Position numbers and translations under genes: made by a program | Shown here: positions 9,114 to 21,000 of the stretch, one piece after another | Position numbering within the stretch: the stretch's first letter is position 1 | Layout: every line of letters begins with the position of its first letter | Notes under the pieces: generated by a model | Databases searched by the model: none | Told to the model about the DNA's origin: nothing | Seen by the model: only the letters and a program-made list of their open reading frames with translations | DNA from: Allacma fusca | Lineage: Eukaryota > Arthropoda > Collembola > Symphypleona > Sminthuridae | Assembly (NCBI GenBank): GCA_947179485.1 | Contig: OX359245.1 | Span: 76,557,067-76,621,066, forward strand | Length of the DNA stretch: 64,000 bases | Direction of reading: 5' to 3'

Positions 9114-12100
9114 AATTTTAATCTTATACAACCACACTGCATTTTAGTTTAAAATATTTTTCTATTATCTAGATTTTATTAATCTCATAACTGGGTGAGC
9201 TTGTATGTGTTGTATGTTTGCTTTTGATATTCAAACGTGCAGAGGAATTTTTTCTACTCGTGCGAACATTACATTTAAATTTGTAATTTTCACTCATATT
9301 ACAGAGAAAATGTTTTGTTTGAAGATATCAGCAGATAGAACCGTTTAACACCTAATAGATGTATATATCAGTGCATATGTATATATAGTATTTATGTATC
9401 TTATATTATTATAATTACTTGCACTTATTATATTAAACACTACTTTGAAAGAGCGGATCGTCCTAGGCTTCGACTTGGTGTAATGCGGATTTGAGATTTG
9501 AATTTTAGCGCGCTTTGTTATTCATCTGGTTGATGATCAAGTTCTTAATAATTCGCAAATATTGAGACGCAGTGTAAAAACACATGATTTTTACACACAA
9601 ATCGACGAGCATTTACTTTCGTCCCAATTTACATTTGTGTTGCTGTTGCGATTAACAGTGAGCTGTGAGAAGAATTTTTAAAGTTTACATTTATCGTCAG
9701 GAGAAGAGAAATGTTACGTATGTATGTATGTACAAATGTTACGGAAGTGTACAAGTAGTAAATTTCATAACTGTCTGTGACGTGCAGAATTATTATTATT
9801 ATTATTATTATATTGTAGAATACCTAAACTCCGTAAATTCTAATGGGTTGCCCGCTCATTTTTTTAAATTACTCAGTGGGTTCCTACACACAAAACAGAA
9901 TCCCTGTCAAAATCCAAAGATAGATCTAAACACTATATGAAAATAAAACCTGATTGAGTTACAGTCAATGCATAAACATTTACGTATATATGTATATCTA
10001 CAGATACTTAAATTGACGTTCTCTGACATTTCACGTCTGTGGCTTGTTGCTCCCAGAGCCAGAAGTGCAGGTCGCCTTTTCCACATTGAGCAAACCTGAC
10101 CTGATGATGGGCTGTGAGGGAACTTGAGTCACGATTGGTCGGCTAAGTTTATCCGAACCATACTAAATAAGATGACATAATGGAGACAAGCCTTGACAGT
10201 ATCTCCAACTTTCTGTAAGATCTACTCCGTCCTTCATGTCCCAACATATTTTGAGACTTTGACAAATTTCGGTTGCAATTACAATATTTTTTTGTATTAT
10301 TCCTGTATTCCTTATGTACTCTGGATTTAGTCGGACTTGAGGAAAGGTCAAATATACTTCTGTTGGATCAACAATCACGGGAAAGAGAAAGAAAGGTTTG
10401 TATATCTATACACTTGATGAAAAAAACCTTCCGTTATCTTCCAACTACAATAAATTTTCCTCGAATATATCCCCTGAGCTTGGAAAAGCCTACGATAAAC
10501 AAAGCTCCTGAACAAAAGCTGATGGTGTAATAGTTAATAACAGTTTTTGCTACTGCCGTCTCGAACCAAGACAATGAGCTATTTTGTGTCCAATCACCTA
10601 CAGAAACTAAAGTGTTGTTTTGAATACAATACACAATGCTATAGTCTCCAAGAACATGGCGTTAAAAGTTCGTCCTAGCTTGGCGAGGATTTTGTATAGA
10701 CATACAGTTGAGACATAAAAAATAGCACAGGAGATTCAGAGACTTATTGTGAGTGAGGTGGAATTGAAGGGAGTCATAGACAAAATACTGTAAGACAAAT
10801 ATTTGGTCTCATTGGAATTATTAGAGATGGAAAAGTGGAGACAATAAATCACAGGCCTAATTGCCCCTGTCGTAAATCAAGCACGTAGTTTCACCATATT
10901 GGTCCCATGCTTATGCCTGTTTTTCAATAGTCAGATGACACTCCGACATTGTTAAGCAAAGTAGTCAACTGGTTTTTCTCTGAGAATCCTTCCTCTCTAT
11001 CCTGCTTTGACAGGAGGGATCCGCACTAAAGACAAGATAATCATGTGCGGAATAATATTTTTTCTTTGGTAACTTGAACATTACTCAAACCATATTATGA
11101 TTATGGATTTGTCACTCGCTTTTATTTACCTTCTCAGTCTGAACTTCAGACTTGCAAAAGTGTCAGTACTGTACCAAATAGATTCACGGCAGAGAGAGAG
11201 ACAGCGAAAAAACTAGTAAATATGAGAAGACCAAACGACCTCACTGACAATACATCGTCTAGACATGACAGGCTTTTACCCATAAAAGTAGTAGTTATTC
11301 ACAGGGGAGAAAAATTCAAGAGTTTGTCCTAATCGCCTTAAAATACAGAACAAAGTTGAAGCATGAAATCTCAAGATGTACAAGTGTATCTACTCCTATG
11401 TATGAGCCCTACAAGCAAGTAAATAAATCTTGAAACCTTCCTTGTCTCACATAAGTGGAACTCACGGAACTGTCAAACTAATCAATTCACAATTACTTCT
11501 CAATATGGTTTAATAAGCTCCAGCCGGCAGACGGGTATCACATAAATCAGCCATGACCTCAACTGTAGCATTTGACCAATTAGCCAACGCAATCATGTCA
11601 CCCGTAAATGATCTCAAACTTGCGAAACTAGATAGGTGATAAATAATCATTGCTCATAGAGAAATCCTCAAGGGACAACCATACTCTGGCGTAGACTCAC
11701 ATTACGCTTATTACTCAAAAAAACTTTGTACTTTCCTTTATTGTCCCTGTATCATGTCTGCCCACATTTATTACGCCAGAGATGCATGGTTTTTGTCCTT
11801 TGGGGTTTTTAAATCCTTGTAAAATAAAAACCCCTTCTTAGTGACGAAACTTCTCAAAATAAAAAAGTAGTCTAATGGGGAGGTCTAGGAATTACAAACA
11901 ATTTTACTTGGGTGTTTGTTCCTTGCTTTGTATTTTTTTCTTCTTCTTCTTCTTCGAAAAAAAGTCGACAGTGAAAGTATTTTCCTACTGCTGAATGCGT
12001 CAACTTATAATCTTCCCCCCTTTCATACTTGGTGAGAGAATTACGTATTTGAGGCTGTGGGCTGTCGTACAGACGAAGACCAACTATGGGGAAAATACCA

Positions 12101-14351
12101 GAACAATTTCTCTTTTCTAATTAAGCAATGGGGAGAAAATACTAGTTGAGGAAAAAGAATTTATCAACTTGACGGCTATATTTAGTTTTGTAGTTCCAAC
12201 ATTGTTTTTCAAGAACGGGCATAGTTTTGCCATTAAACTCTTCAAATTCATCCCTTGGGTTCCACATACATACATATACATCTGTGGTGGTCCAGATAAC
12301 AATAATTATAGCTAGTACGGTATTTTATAGTGTGGGAATTATTACAGGTAGAACGTTTTGAGGGAGGATAACAAGATTTTGTAGGTATGAAATCTTGGGA
12401 GGACTGTACATATAAGAGTGCATGTAAGAATCCATAGGTTAATTGCTACTAAAGGTAAAGGATAAGAAGTGACTCAAAACAAGCTTATTAGTGTAAGTGA
12501 GGTTCGAATGTATTTGAGGGGACGTACATGTGTACATATCTTCAAATGTAAACTGGATGGTAACTCGAAACGATTTTGACTTCAATAAATAATTTATTTT
12601 GTGGTTTGACAACCCAAATAAAAGTAAGTATTATAATTTAAAGAGATGTTGTTTTTGGACAATTGTCGCGACCCAAAGCATGTAATTTTGCACACTCCCG
12701 CTCTCCTCAGGCTTTTCCCGAGAAGAATCAACAATATTGACATAACCTCTTTTACTCTGTCAAAATCCAAGACCCCGCCGACTCTCCTCATGTCCCGTCT
12801 CCAATCCAATCTTCCTTCCTACGGTTTCTGGGGAATAACTGTCATTGAATCACTACAATGTACCGTTAGCTCCGATGCTCCTCTAATCTTGAGCTTTGTC
12901 CGTGTGCTCATCGTAAATTCAGAGTAAATCTTCTAGCATGATTTTCGAGGGTACGGTTGCATTAGACTCACTCACAATCAGCCCTATACAATTCTGATGG
13001 GACTCGTACATTTGAGGTGAGTGGCAAATACACTAGAAACTAGTAGATACAAAAACATCTCTCAAATTCTATTAGAAGAGTAAAAATTCTAGAAGAACTT
13101 TCTCTCCTATAAGTATACAGTTAGCGTCTCTGATCCATGGAACGTTCAAACAAGGAAATCCAGCGAAGATATCATTTCCCTAATATATGCTTCCACAACA
13201 TTGATAGGCCTCCGTAATTCCTGATTTCAAAACAGCTGGGTGTAACAATAAATCCTATGTCTCAAGGTGTATATGCTGACTTCCCAGGATGACAATAGGA
13301 TATTGGACTGTGAGAAAATAGAGATGTTGGATAGGGATTCCATTTGGAGGGAGGGAGACTCTCTTGCAAAAAAATAAAAAAAGAAATTGGAAATGCACAA
13401 AAGGGAACGCATGGGAGAAGCAAATATGTGGAAAAAATTACAGAGACAAAATAAAGGGATGATTATGCAGATAGCCATCTGCGCCTTTATTTTCTCAATC
13501 ATTCGAATTCGTAGTATTAGTTTCTTTCTTCCTTTGCCAAGAGCTGAGTCGTTTCCCCTCAGTGATAAAATAAACGACAGCATTTCATAAATGTAGATGT
13601 AACTTTCTGCTAGTGAACTGGAAAAGGTTTTGATTCATTTCAACCACACTGTCACGAGTTCAATTTATTTATTCACCAGGATATATGTAGAAGAGTCAAG
13701 CTGTTTTTTATCCTTTGACTCCTTTACCCTGCTAATTTCCAATTGCTTCACATATGCCTTATAACTGTTTATAGTTCAGAACCAAAAGCCTTTACTATAT
13801 GAACACAAGGAGCTTATTTTATGATTCAGTCTGGCAGTTGGATTTAGTCTTCAAGTAAAATTATCAGGGTAATATCATTTAGCTAATGGCATTATCCAAG
13901 GGAAAAATTCCCTTTGAGCGCCATACATTGAGGTACATATGTCGCACCTGTATGTAGTCTTCTTTGAGAGTGTACCCCTAAATGCTCTAAACTGAACGGA
14001 TGAAAAAATTGCGGACGGAGGAAGAATAAAAACTGATGATGATATGAAGCCGGTCATTTGCATGGTAGAGAAAAGAAAGAGAATGGACTGTATGTGAATT
14101 TCATATGATAACTGAACTGTCTATTCATACTCACACATATGCTGTGGATACTCTACATATGTACATACATATTTTGAAGCGGGCTCTTAAACACGCACGA
14201 TGCCTATCACAACACATACAAACCCATTGAATTAAATATTCTTGAAAATACTGTCAATCAGCCCTGACTCCCCAACCCCAAAAAGAAACGTAATATAAGA
14301 TACTGTAGCAAAAGAAGAAAATGAATACAAGAAGAATATTCTGACTCAGCA
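9114..14351. other. Gene-poor stretch of about 5.2 kb, copy 1
   Basis: No gene recognised; the frames are short, overlapping and of low coding character. It has an (ATT)n run near 9,789-9,811 and a (TTC)n run near 11,940-11,955. Faint transposase-like readings on both strands (10.7 kb, 12.2 kb) were too weak to call. The same content recurs at 18,074-23,305. Confidence 0.6.
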
Positions 14352-15160
14352 TTCAATGCTCAATCAAACTGCCGGTCATTACAAATGATCGGCATTGAGC
14401 TCCTTTATTTCAAATAAAGGAACTTACTAAAATCAAAGAAGTGCATATATAGCAACACAGCAAGCAAACGTTAAAATATTAGTAAAGCAAAATCAAAAAA
14501 ATAATTATTGGGTTCGCACCATTAATAGATCCTTCAAAATTTTTCGCTCCAAAACACTCACAATCAGTAATGCAATTTTAATTGAGGCGCATAAAACAGT
14601 TAAATTCACAATCAGCCAAGTATTTTTAATAACAACACCCAGTTCCCACAATCACAAACAGTTCTGCCAACCACAATTATTTTTCACAACTTATAAAACT
14701 CATAAAATGTTTGAAATAAAAATGTTTTTAATTTGATGATATCTCCAATGAAAAATAATTTTCAAAAACACGGAGCAGGAGCAGGAAAAGTCGGGTGCTC
14801 GATAAATGTTTTTGCTGGACTAAACGTCCATACAAATACGGTCAAGGTTCCAAGTCACCAAAAATAATCCATAAACAGGATGCAGCTGCAAGCCATAAAA
14901 ATTCCGCGGCTGCAGCTGCATCCCGTAAAAATCTCCCGTGGTGACAAAGGGACAGCGGTCAGATTTTATTGGAAGGACCGCTCCCTTTGTCACCAACAGA
15001 AATAACGTTGGCTCTCCCTTCACTTTTTTCCACTTTTCCTCCTATACCTCCAACACTGTTGAAGGTATAGGGGAAAAAACCGAAAAACCCAGAGTAACCA
15101 GCTGCTCCCGAAATTTCGGGAGTAACCCACTGCTCCCGAAATTCCGGGAGTATCCTTTTG
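14352..15160. repeat. Cluster of hairpin-forming inverted repeats, copy 1
   Basis: At least six inverted repeats lie close together. They are CCTTTATTT/AAATAAAGG near 14,402; GGATGCAGCTGCA arms at 14,878-14,925; GGTGACAAAGGGA arms at 14,938-14,995; CCTATACCT/AGGTATAGG at about 15,042-15,072; and two palindromes of the form CTCCCGAAATTTCGGGAG and CTCCCGAAATTCCGGGAG at about 15,104-15,149. Homology to the upstream flanks of the other receptor genes begins directly after the last palindrome, so the cluster sits at the right edge of the inserted block. No known element family is recognised. Confidence 0.65.
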
Positions 15161-15564
15161 CAGGAAAAAAAAGTAAAGTATATTATACTACTTTCGTTGT
15201 ATTTGAATTTAAAACCAATATCGCCGAAAAAAGGTATATGTCGACTTAACCACATTTCCCATTCGAACTAGACATTTTTAGTGTCAGTGAAATAACGTTT
15301 TCCTCCGTAATTACTAACCGTAAGCAATAATTAATTCAGAAATGGAATTATACAATCCCCTGTAATTAGAATAAAATATTATGTGCACCGAATTGTTTTG
15401 GTAATTATTAATGTTGCGACATTTGATTACATCAACTTAGCAAAGGAGGAATTCAATATTGAGCATTGATTAAAGAAAAATATTTTTCCATGCCAACTGG
15501 ATTCAGATGGGAGTTTAGGAAATTTGCCTAAAATAAGAAAACAATTTACGACGTTATTTCCAGG
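15161..15564 (+). promoter_or_regulatory. Conserved upstream flank of receptor gene, copy 1
   Basis: This segment is homologous to the flanks of the receptor genes at 24,519, 35,871 and 55,522, and to an orphan segment near 59,400. It includes TATGTCGACTTAACCACATTTCCCATTC-like blocks and ends TTATTTCCAG directly before GATG. The conserved AG immediately before the start codon suggests a 5' UTR intron ending there. Confidence 0.5.
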
Positions 15565-15975
15565 ATGTCAGCTATAGGACCCATTTCTGATATTTACTTG
15601 CATAAAACCTCCCAGTGGATGGTATTTGCTTGCAGTGGCCCCTACGATATTGATAATACCACGAAAAGAGTTGTTAAAACTAAATCCCAGAAACGAATGA
15701 TTTTGTGGATATTATTTACAGCTATGAGCTGGGTATACAAAATTTTTGTGTTAATGAGATTTATTCAGTACATTACTCGGGACGACGAGTTTGCAATTTT
15801 CATGAAGCCTCTACTTACTGTTTACACTCTTCTCCTTGGTCTTGTGCTTGCGTTTCAGTTAACTCAAGTCGTGTATTTTGAAGAGCTGCCAATTCTACTT
15901 GAACTTTTTGTAAATATGAAGTCGTTTGAAGTGCATTGTACGCTTAGTTGTGACATATCCGAGCATACTGGTTGA
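15565..15975 (+). pseudogene. Truncated receptor exon 1 at the duplication junction (locus 1)
   Basis: The first 356 bases match exon 1 of the receptor gene at 24,519, starting MSAIGPISDIYLHKTSQW and including two membrane segments (MILWILFTAMSWVYKIFVLM and LLTVYTLLLGLVLAF). At 15,920 the sequence jumps into the start of duplication unit 2, so the frame continues with about 18 unrelated residues and stops at 15,975. Exons 2 and 3 are absent. It is a by-product of the tandem duplication and cannot make a full receptor. If transcribed, it would run into the virus-like coding pieces of unit 2. Confidence 0.85.
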
Positions 15976-16238
15976 CCTTTATTTATTTATTTATAACAGT
16001 CTGTGAGTATACTGGCAGCTGCCTCGAATGCGTGCATTGGGGAAATTATTTTGTGGAAACAGTGCACCATATTATTTGCTGCGTGGCAAATCTGGGCACA
16101 TTGGACGATGCAGTCATTTCGGTGGCAAGGAGTCTCTCGGACTGTCCCAGTCAACCAATGTCTGCAGCATCCATCTTTTGGGGTATAAGCCAATATTTTG
16201 TCTTCTTTGAACAACTTCGTTCTTTTGAAATGGGATGA
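15972..16238 (+). CDS. Cysteine-containing ORF of unknown function, copy 2
   Basis: Duplicate of the frame at 7,011-7,277. The possible short leading piece seen upstream of copy 1 is not duplicated, so this copy sits directly behind the truncated receptor exon. No family recognised. Confidence 0.25.
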   Translation: MTFIYLFITVCEYTGSCLECVHWGNYFVETVHHIICCVANLGTLDDAVISVARSLSDCPSQPMSAASIFWGISQYFVFFEQLRSFEMG

Positions 16239-16278
16239 GGGAAATGAATATGCTCGAATTTAAGCTCTTAAAGGTATA

Positions 16279-16554
16279 TTGTGTCTATTAATTACAGTAA
16301 CACTTGTCGTGCTGATTTTGTTGGCCCTAACAATAGGGACGGTTATTTGGATGTGCACACAAAAGCGGGAGAGGGCAATTAATGTCCGTGGAGGACTTGA
16401 GGACATTCCTCTTGTTTCGTATACGCGGGAGAGTGTTGACTCCAATAGCTTCGCTGAAGCTACATACGAGGAGCCTCCAACGGATCATGTTCGACCCATC
16501 TGTCCCATTGTCCACTATGGATTGCGCACTTACGTGAATGTCCCAATTACCTAA
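16279..16554 (+). CDS. Single-pass membrane protein-like piece, copy 2
   Basis: Same predicted protein as the piece at 7,318-7,593, with one membrane segment, a basic stop-transfer and a Pro/acidic tail. Followed by the same AATAAA signal. Confidence 0.35.
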   Translation: MCLLITVTLVVLILLALTIGTVIWMCTQKRERAINVRGGLEDIPLVSYTRESVDSNSFAEATYEEPPTDHVRPICPIVHYGLRTYVNVPIT

Positions 16555-16735
16555 ATACCCACCCCGGGACTTCGAGTCCTAAGAGTGTGAATTCAATTTT
16601 TCTATTTTGGGTGAATTTTCATTGTCTAATAAATTTATTGTGAAGTAAACATGCTCAGAATATTGTTGTCCATTTCACGGTTATTTCAGTCGTTGTTGTC
16701 AGTGAAGAGAATAGGTTGACTTGCAAGACTTTACC

Positions 16736-17134
16736 ATGAGTAAACATAGGTTTTGTACTATATGTAAGAGAAGGCATTCAGCATGCCACCTGAGAACCAG
16801 AAGCAGATTGTTCTTCCGTTTCTAACACCATTTTATTACGGGCAGGTAGGAGCAGTTCCTAACATATTAGATGAGTGTAACTATAGAGGACAAGCATTGT
16901 GGAGAAACATTGGCTACGTCTTTCACAACGGCGAGGGTTCTATTTCACATAAATATCATGTACAGTGTCTCTTGCTGGAATTCAGCACAGAATTCTTTGC
17001 GAGAAACTGTCCTCAAGATTACAAGTTTAAGTGCAATGCAGAAGAGTGTCCATTTAGCTTGAGCAAATTCTCGCAGCTAAACGTTTCCAAACGGAAGAAT
17101 GTCAACAGTTTCCGATGGTATGGCGTAATTAAAC
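16736..17134 (+). pseudogene. RING-like piece, copy 2, slightly decayed
   Basis: Counterpart of 7,775-8,174 in duplication unit 2, nearly identical, with about one break relative to copy 1. The Cys/His segments are otherwise preserved. Confidence 0.45.
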
Positions 17135-17224
17135 GTAAGTTTTAATATTTATTTTTCATATCTGTATTCCTCTGTATCAGACAAAAAGGATTAGAGTGAA
17201 ACTACATAATTTGTCTTTATGTAG

Positions 17225-17317
17225 TGACTGCTGAGGCAAACCTACTCACTAATGGAGGCCAGCCAGCCCATCTCGTCTACGTGGATGAATTTGGTCGGCC
17301 AGCTACTATTTTTTACC
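17225..17317 (+). CDS. Short middle coding-like piece, copy 2
   Basis: Identical to 8,265-8,357, with the same acceptor- and donor-like borders. Confidence 0.3.
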
Positions 17318-17414
17318 GTAAGTTAAATTTAACTATTAGCCATAGCAGTAGTTTTAGTGAGGATGACATTGACAAATCAGTTATTATAGCAAAATTGTTT
17401 CTGCTTCTTTGCAG

Positions 17415-18073
17415 CCGGACCTAATGTCGGTATTTTGGCTTTGTATGCAGCCATTTATTGTCCTCCGACTTCACCACCTACGACAGAAACTACACCTGTT
17501 GTAAGGCTGCCGTCCGAACAGACATTACAAAGGAGTAATTACCAACTTGAAATTGATCCCCCGTCGCATGCTCGTAAGTACAAGCAGACGAAACTAACAG
17601 AATATAAATCTTTTCAAAAGATTTATAATGTATATTCAGGGAATGATGCTCTTTGTATTGACTTAACAGAAAACGAAAAGGGAGATCCCAATTTCAATGA
17701 TGTACTTGCAGATGCATTTGAAAATATTAACGACATTGAAGCGCTTGGGCTTTGTGATCAACAGACCCTGTGTCCTGGCGATCCTGACGAATTTCCCACA
17801 AAGGATATGCTGATTCCGGAAGATTTACAATTTATCGAGCTCGAAGGTATTGAAGACGATTTTTTCAAGGACATTGAAGATGTGAATTTGTCAGAAGATA
17901 TTCTCGACAATTTGTGCACTAGCCCTGGAAACGTATTTGATGCAGTTTCCTCCGATGGTGACAACTCTGATGACCATCAACTTCGCATGGATTTTGTGTG
18001 GAACCAACTGGAGTCACTCCCACATCATGAAAATCCGTTGATTCGAGAAGTTATTCCATTTATCAGAATGTAA
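17415..18073 (+). CDS. Acidic C-terminal coding piece, copy 2
   Basis: Counterpart of 8,455-9,113, with one residue difference visible (His to Tyr near the middle) and one silent change. It keeps the Pro/Thr/Ser-rich first part and the acidic second part. Function unknown. Confidence 0.35.
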
Positions 18074-21000
18074 AATTTTAATCTTATACAACCACACTGC
18101 ATTTTAGTTTAAAATATTTTTCTATTATCTAGATTTTATTAATCTCATAACTGGGTGAGCTTGTATGTGTTGTATGTTTGCTTTTGATATTCAAACGTGC
18201 AGAGGAATTTTTTCTACTCGTGCGAACATTACATTTAAATTTGTAATTTTCACTCATATTACAGAGAAAATGTTTTGTTTGAAGATATCAGCAGATAGAA
18301 CCGTTTAACACCTAATAGATGTATATATCAGTGCATATGTATATATAGTATTTATGTATCTTATATTATTATAATTACTTGCACTTATTATATTAAACAC
18401 TACTTTGAAAGAGCGGATCGTCCTAGGCTTCGACTTGGTGTAATGCGGATTTGAGATTTGAATTTTAGCGCGCTTTGTTATTCATCTGGTTGATGATCAA
18501 GTTCTTAATAATTCGCAAATATTGAGACGCAGTGTAAAAACACATGATTTTTACACACAAATCGACGAGCATTTACTTTCGTCCCAATTTACATTTGTGT
18601 TGCTGTTGCGATTAACAGTGAGCTGTGAGAAGAATTTTTAAAGTTTACATTTATCGTCAGGAGAAGAGAAATGTTACGTATGTATGTATGTACAAATGTT
18701 ACGGAAGTGTACAAGTAGTAAATTTCATAACTGTCTGTGACGTGCAGAATTATTATTATTATTATTATTATATTGTAGAATACCTAAACTCCGTAAATTC
18801 TAATGGGTTGCCCGCTCATTTTTTTAAATTACTCAGTGGGTTCCTACACACAAAACAGAATCCCTGTCAAAATCCAAAGATAGATCTAAACACTATATGA
18901 AAATAAAACCTGATTGAGTTACAGTCAATGCATAAACATTTACGTATATATGTATATCTACAGATACTTAAATTGACGTTCTCTGACATTTCACGTCTGT
19001 GGCTTGTTGCTCCCAGAGCCAGAAGTGCAGGTCGCCTTTTCCACATTGAGCAAACCTGACCTGATGATGGGCTGTGAGGGAACTTGAGTCACGATTGGTC
19101 GGCTAAGTTTATCCGAACCATACTAAATAAGATGACATAATGGAGACAAGCCTTGACAGTATCTCCAACTTTCTGTAAGATCTACTCCGTCCTTCATGTC
19201 CCAACATATTTTGAGACTTTGACAAATTTCGGTTGCAATTACAATATTTTTTTGTATTATTCCTGTATTCCTTATGTACTCTGGATTTAGTCGGACTTGA
19301 GGAAAGGTCAAATATACTTCTGTTGGATCAACAATCACGGGAAAGAGAAAGAAAGGTTTGTATATCTATACACTTGATGAAAAAAACCTTCCGTTATCTT
19401 CCAACTACAATAAATTTTCCTCGAATATATCCCCTGAGCTTGGAAAAGCCTACGATAAACAAAGCTCCTGAACAAAAGCTGATGGTGTAATAGTTAATAA
19501 CAGTTTTTGCTACTGCCGTCTCGAACCAAGACAATGAGCTATTTTGTGTCCAATCACCTACAGAAACTAAAGTGTTGTTTTGAATACAATACACAATGCT
19601 ATAGTCTCCAAGAACATGGCGTTAAAAGTTCGTCCTAGCTTGGCGAGGATTTTGTATAGACATACAGTTGAGACATAAAAAATAGCACAGGAGATTCAGA
19701 GACTTATTGTGAGTGAGGTGGAATTGAAGGGAGTCATAGACAAAATACTGTAAGACAAATATTTGGTCTCATTGGAATTATTAGAGATGGAAAAGTGGAG
19801 ACAATAAATCACAGGCCTAATTGCCCCTGTCGTAAATCAAGCACGTAGTTTCACCATATTGGTCCCATGCTTATGCCTGTTTTTCAATAGTCAGATGACA
19901 CTCCGACATTGTTAAGCAAAGTAGTCAACTGGTTTTTCTCTGAGAATCCTTCCTCTCTATCCTGCTTTGACAGGAGGGATCCGCACTAAAGACAAGATAA
20001 TCATGTGCGGAATAATATTTTTTCTTTGGTAACTTGAACATTACTCAAACCATATTATGATTATGGATTTGTCACTCGCTTTTATTTACTTTCTCAGTCT
20101 GAACTTCAGACTTGCAAAAGTGTCAGTACTGTACCAAATAGATTCACGGCAGAGAGAGAGACAGCGAAAAAACTAGTAAATATGAGAAGACCAAACGACC
20201 TCACTGACAATACATCGTCTAGACATGACAGGCTTTTACCCATAAAAGTAGTAGTTATTCACAGGGGAGAAAAATTCAAGAGTTTGTCCTAATCGCCTTA
20301 AAATACAGAACAAAGTTGAAGCATGAAATCTCAAGATGTACAAGTGTATCTACTCCTATGTATGAACCCTACAAGCAAGTAAATAAATCTTGAAACCTTC
20401 CTTGTCTCACATAAGTGGAACTCACGGAACTGTCAAACTAATCAATTCACAATTACTTCTCAATATGGTTTAATAAGCTCCAGCCGGCAGACGGGTATCA
20501 CATAAATCAGCCATGACCTCAACTGTAGCATTTGACCAATTAGCCAACGCAATCATGTCACCCGTAAATGATCTCAAACTTGCGAAACTAGATAGGTGAT
20601 AAATAATCATTGCTCATAGAGAAATCCTCAAGGGACAACCATACTCTGGCGTAGACTCACATTACGCTTATTACTCAAAAAAACTTTGTACTTTCCTTTA
20701 TTGTCCCTGTATCATGTCTGCCCACATTTATTACGCCAGAGATGCATGGTTTTTGTCCTTTGGGGTTTTTAAATCCTTGTAAAATAAAAACCCCTTCTTA
20801 GTGACGAAACTTCTCAAAATAAAAAAGTAGTCTAATGGGGAGGTCTAGGAATTACAAACAATTTTACTTGGGTGTTTGTTCCTTGCTTTGTATTTTTTTC
20901 TTCTTCTTCGAAAAAAAGTCGACAGTGAAAGTATTTTCCTACTGCTGAATGCGTCAACTTATAATCTTCCCCCCTTTCATACTTGGTGAGAGAATTACGT

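Larger units (their letters stand above)
6960..15920 (+). repeat. Tandem segmental duplication, unit 1 (8,961 bp)
   Basis: From GTCGTTTGAAGTGC at 6960 to AATATGAA at 15920, this block is repeated directly as 15,921-24,874. I see nine substitutions and two small length differences over about 8.95 kb, or roughly 0.1%. One length difference is a (TTC)n run near 11,940 that is two units longer here. The unit holds the right part of the virus-like fossil, a gene-poor stretch, the hairpin cluster and the first exon of a receptor gene. The abrupt join at 15920/15921 cuts that exon. Confidence 0.95.

Noticed and set aside
9665-9940. 91-residue ORF with a tyrosine run
   Set aside because: The run comes from an (ATT)n microsatellite; no domain or splice context.
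10670-10860. Plus-strand reading faintly like a Tc1/mariner N-terminal helix-turn-helix
   Set aside because: Several stops and no catalytic motifs nearby; the supposed downstream match near 12,120-12,300 lies on the other strand.
13227-13590. Overlapping ORFs on both strands in the gene-poor stretch
   Set aside because: Opposing frames of low coding character with no recognisable family; duplicated only because the whole block is.
14878-15150. Parvovirus-type terminal hairpins
   Set aside because: The hairpins are separate and short, not one nested T-shaped structure, and no Rep or parvoviral capsid gene is present.
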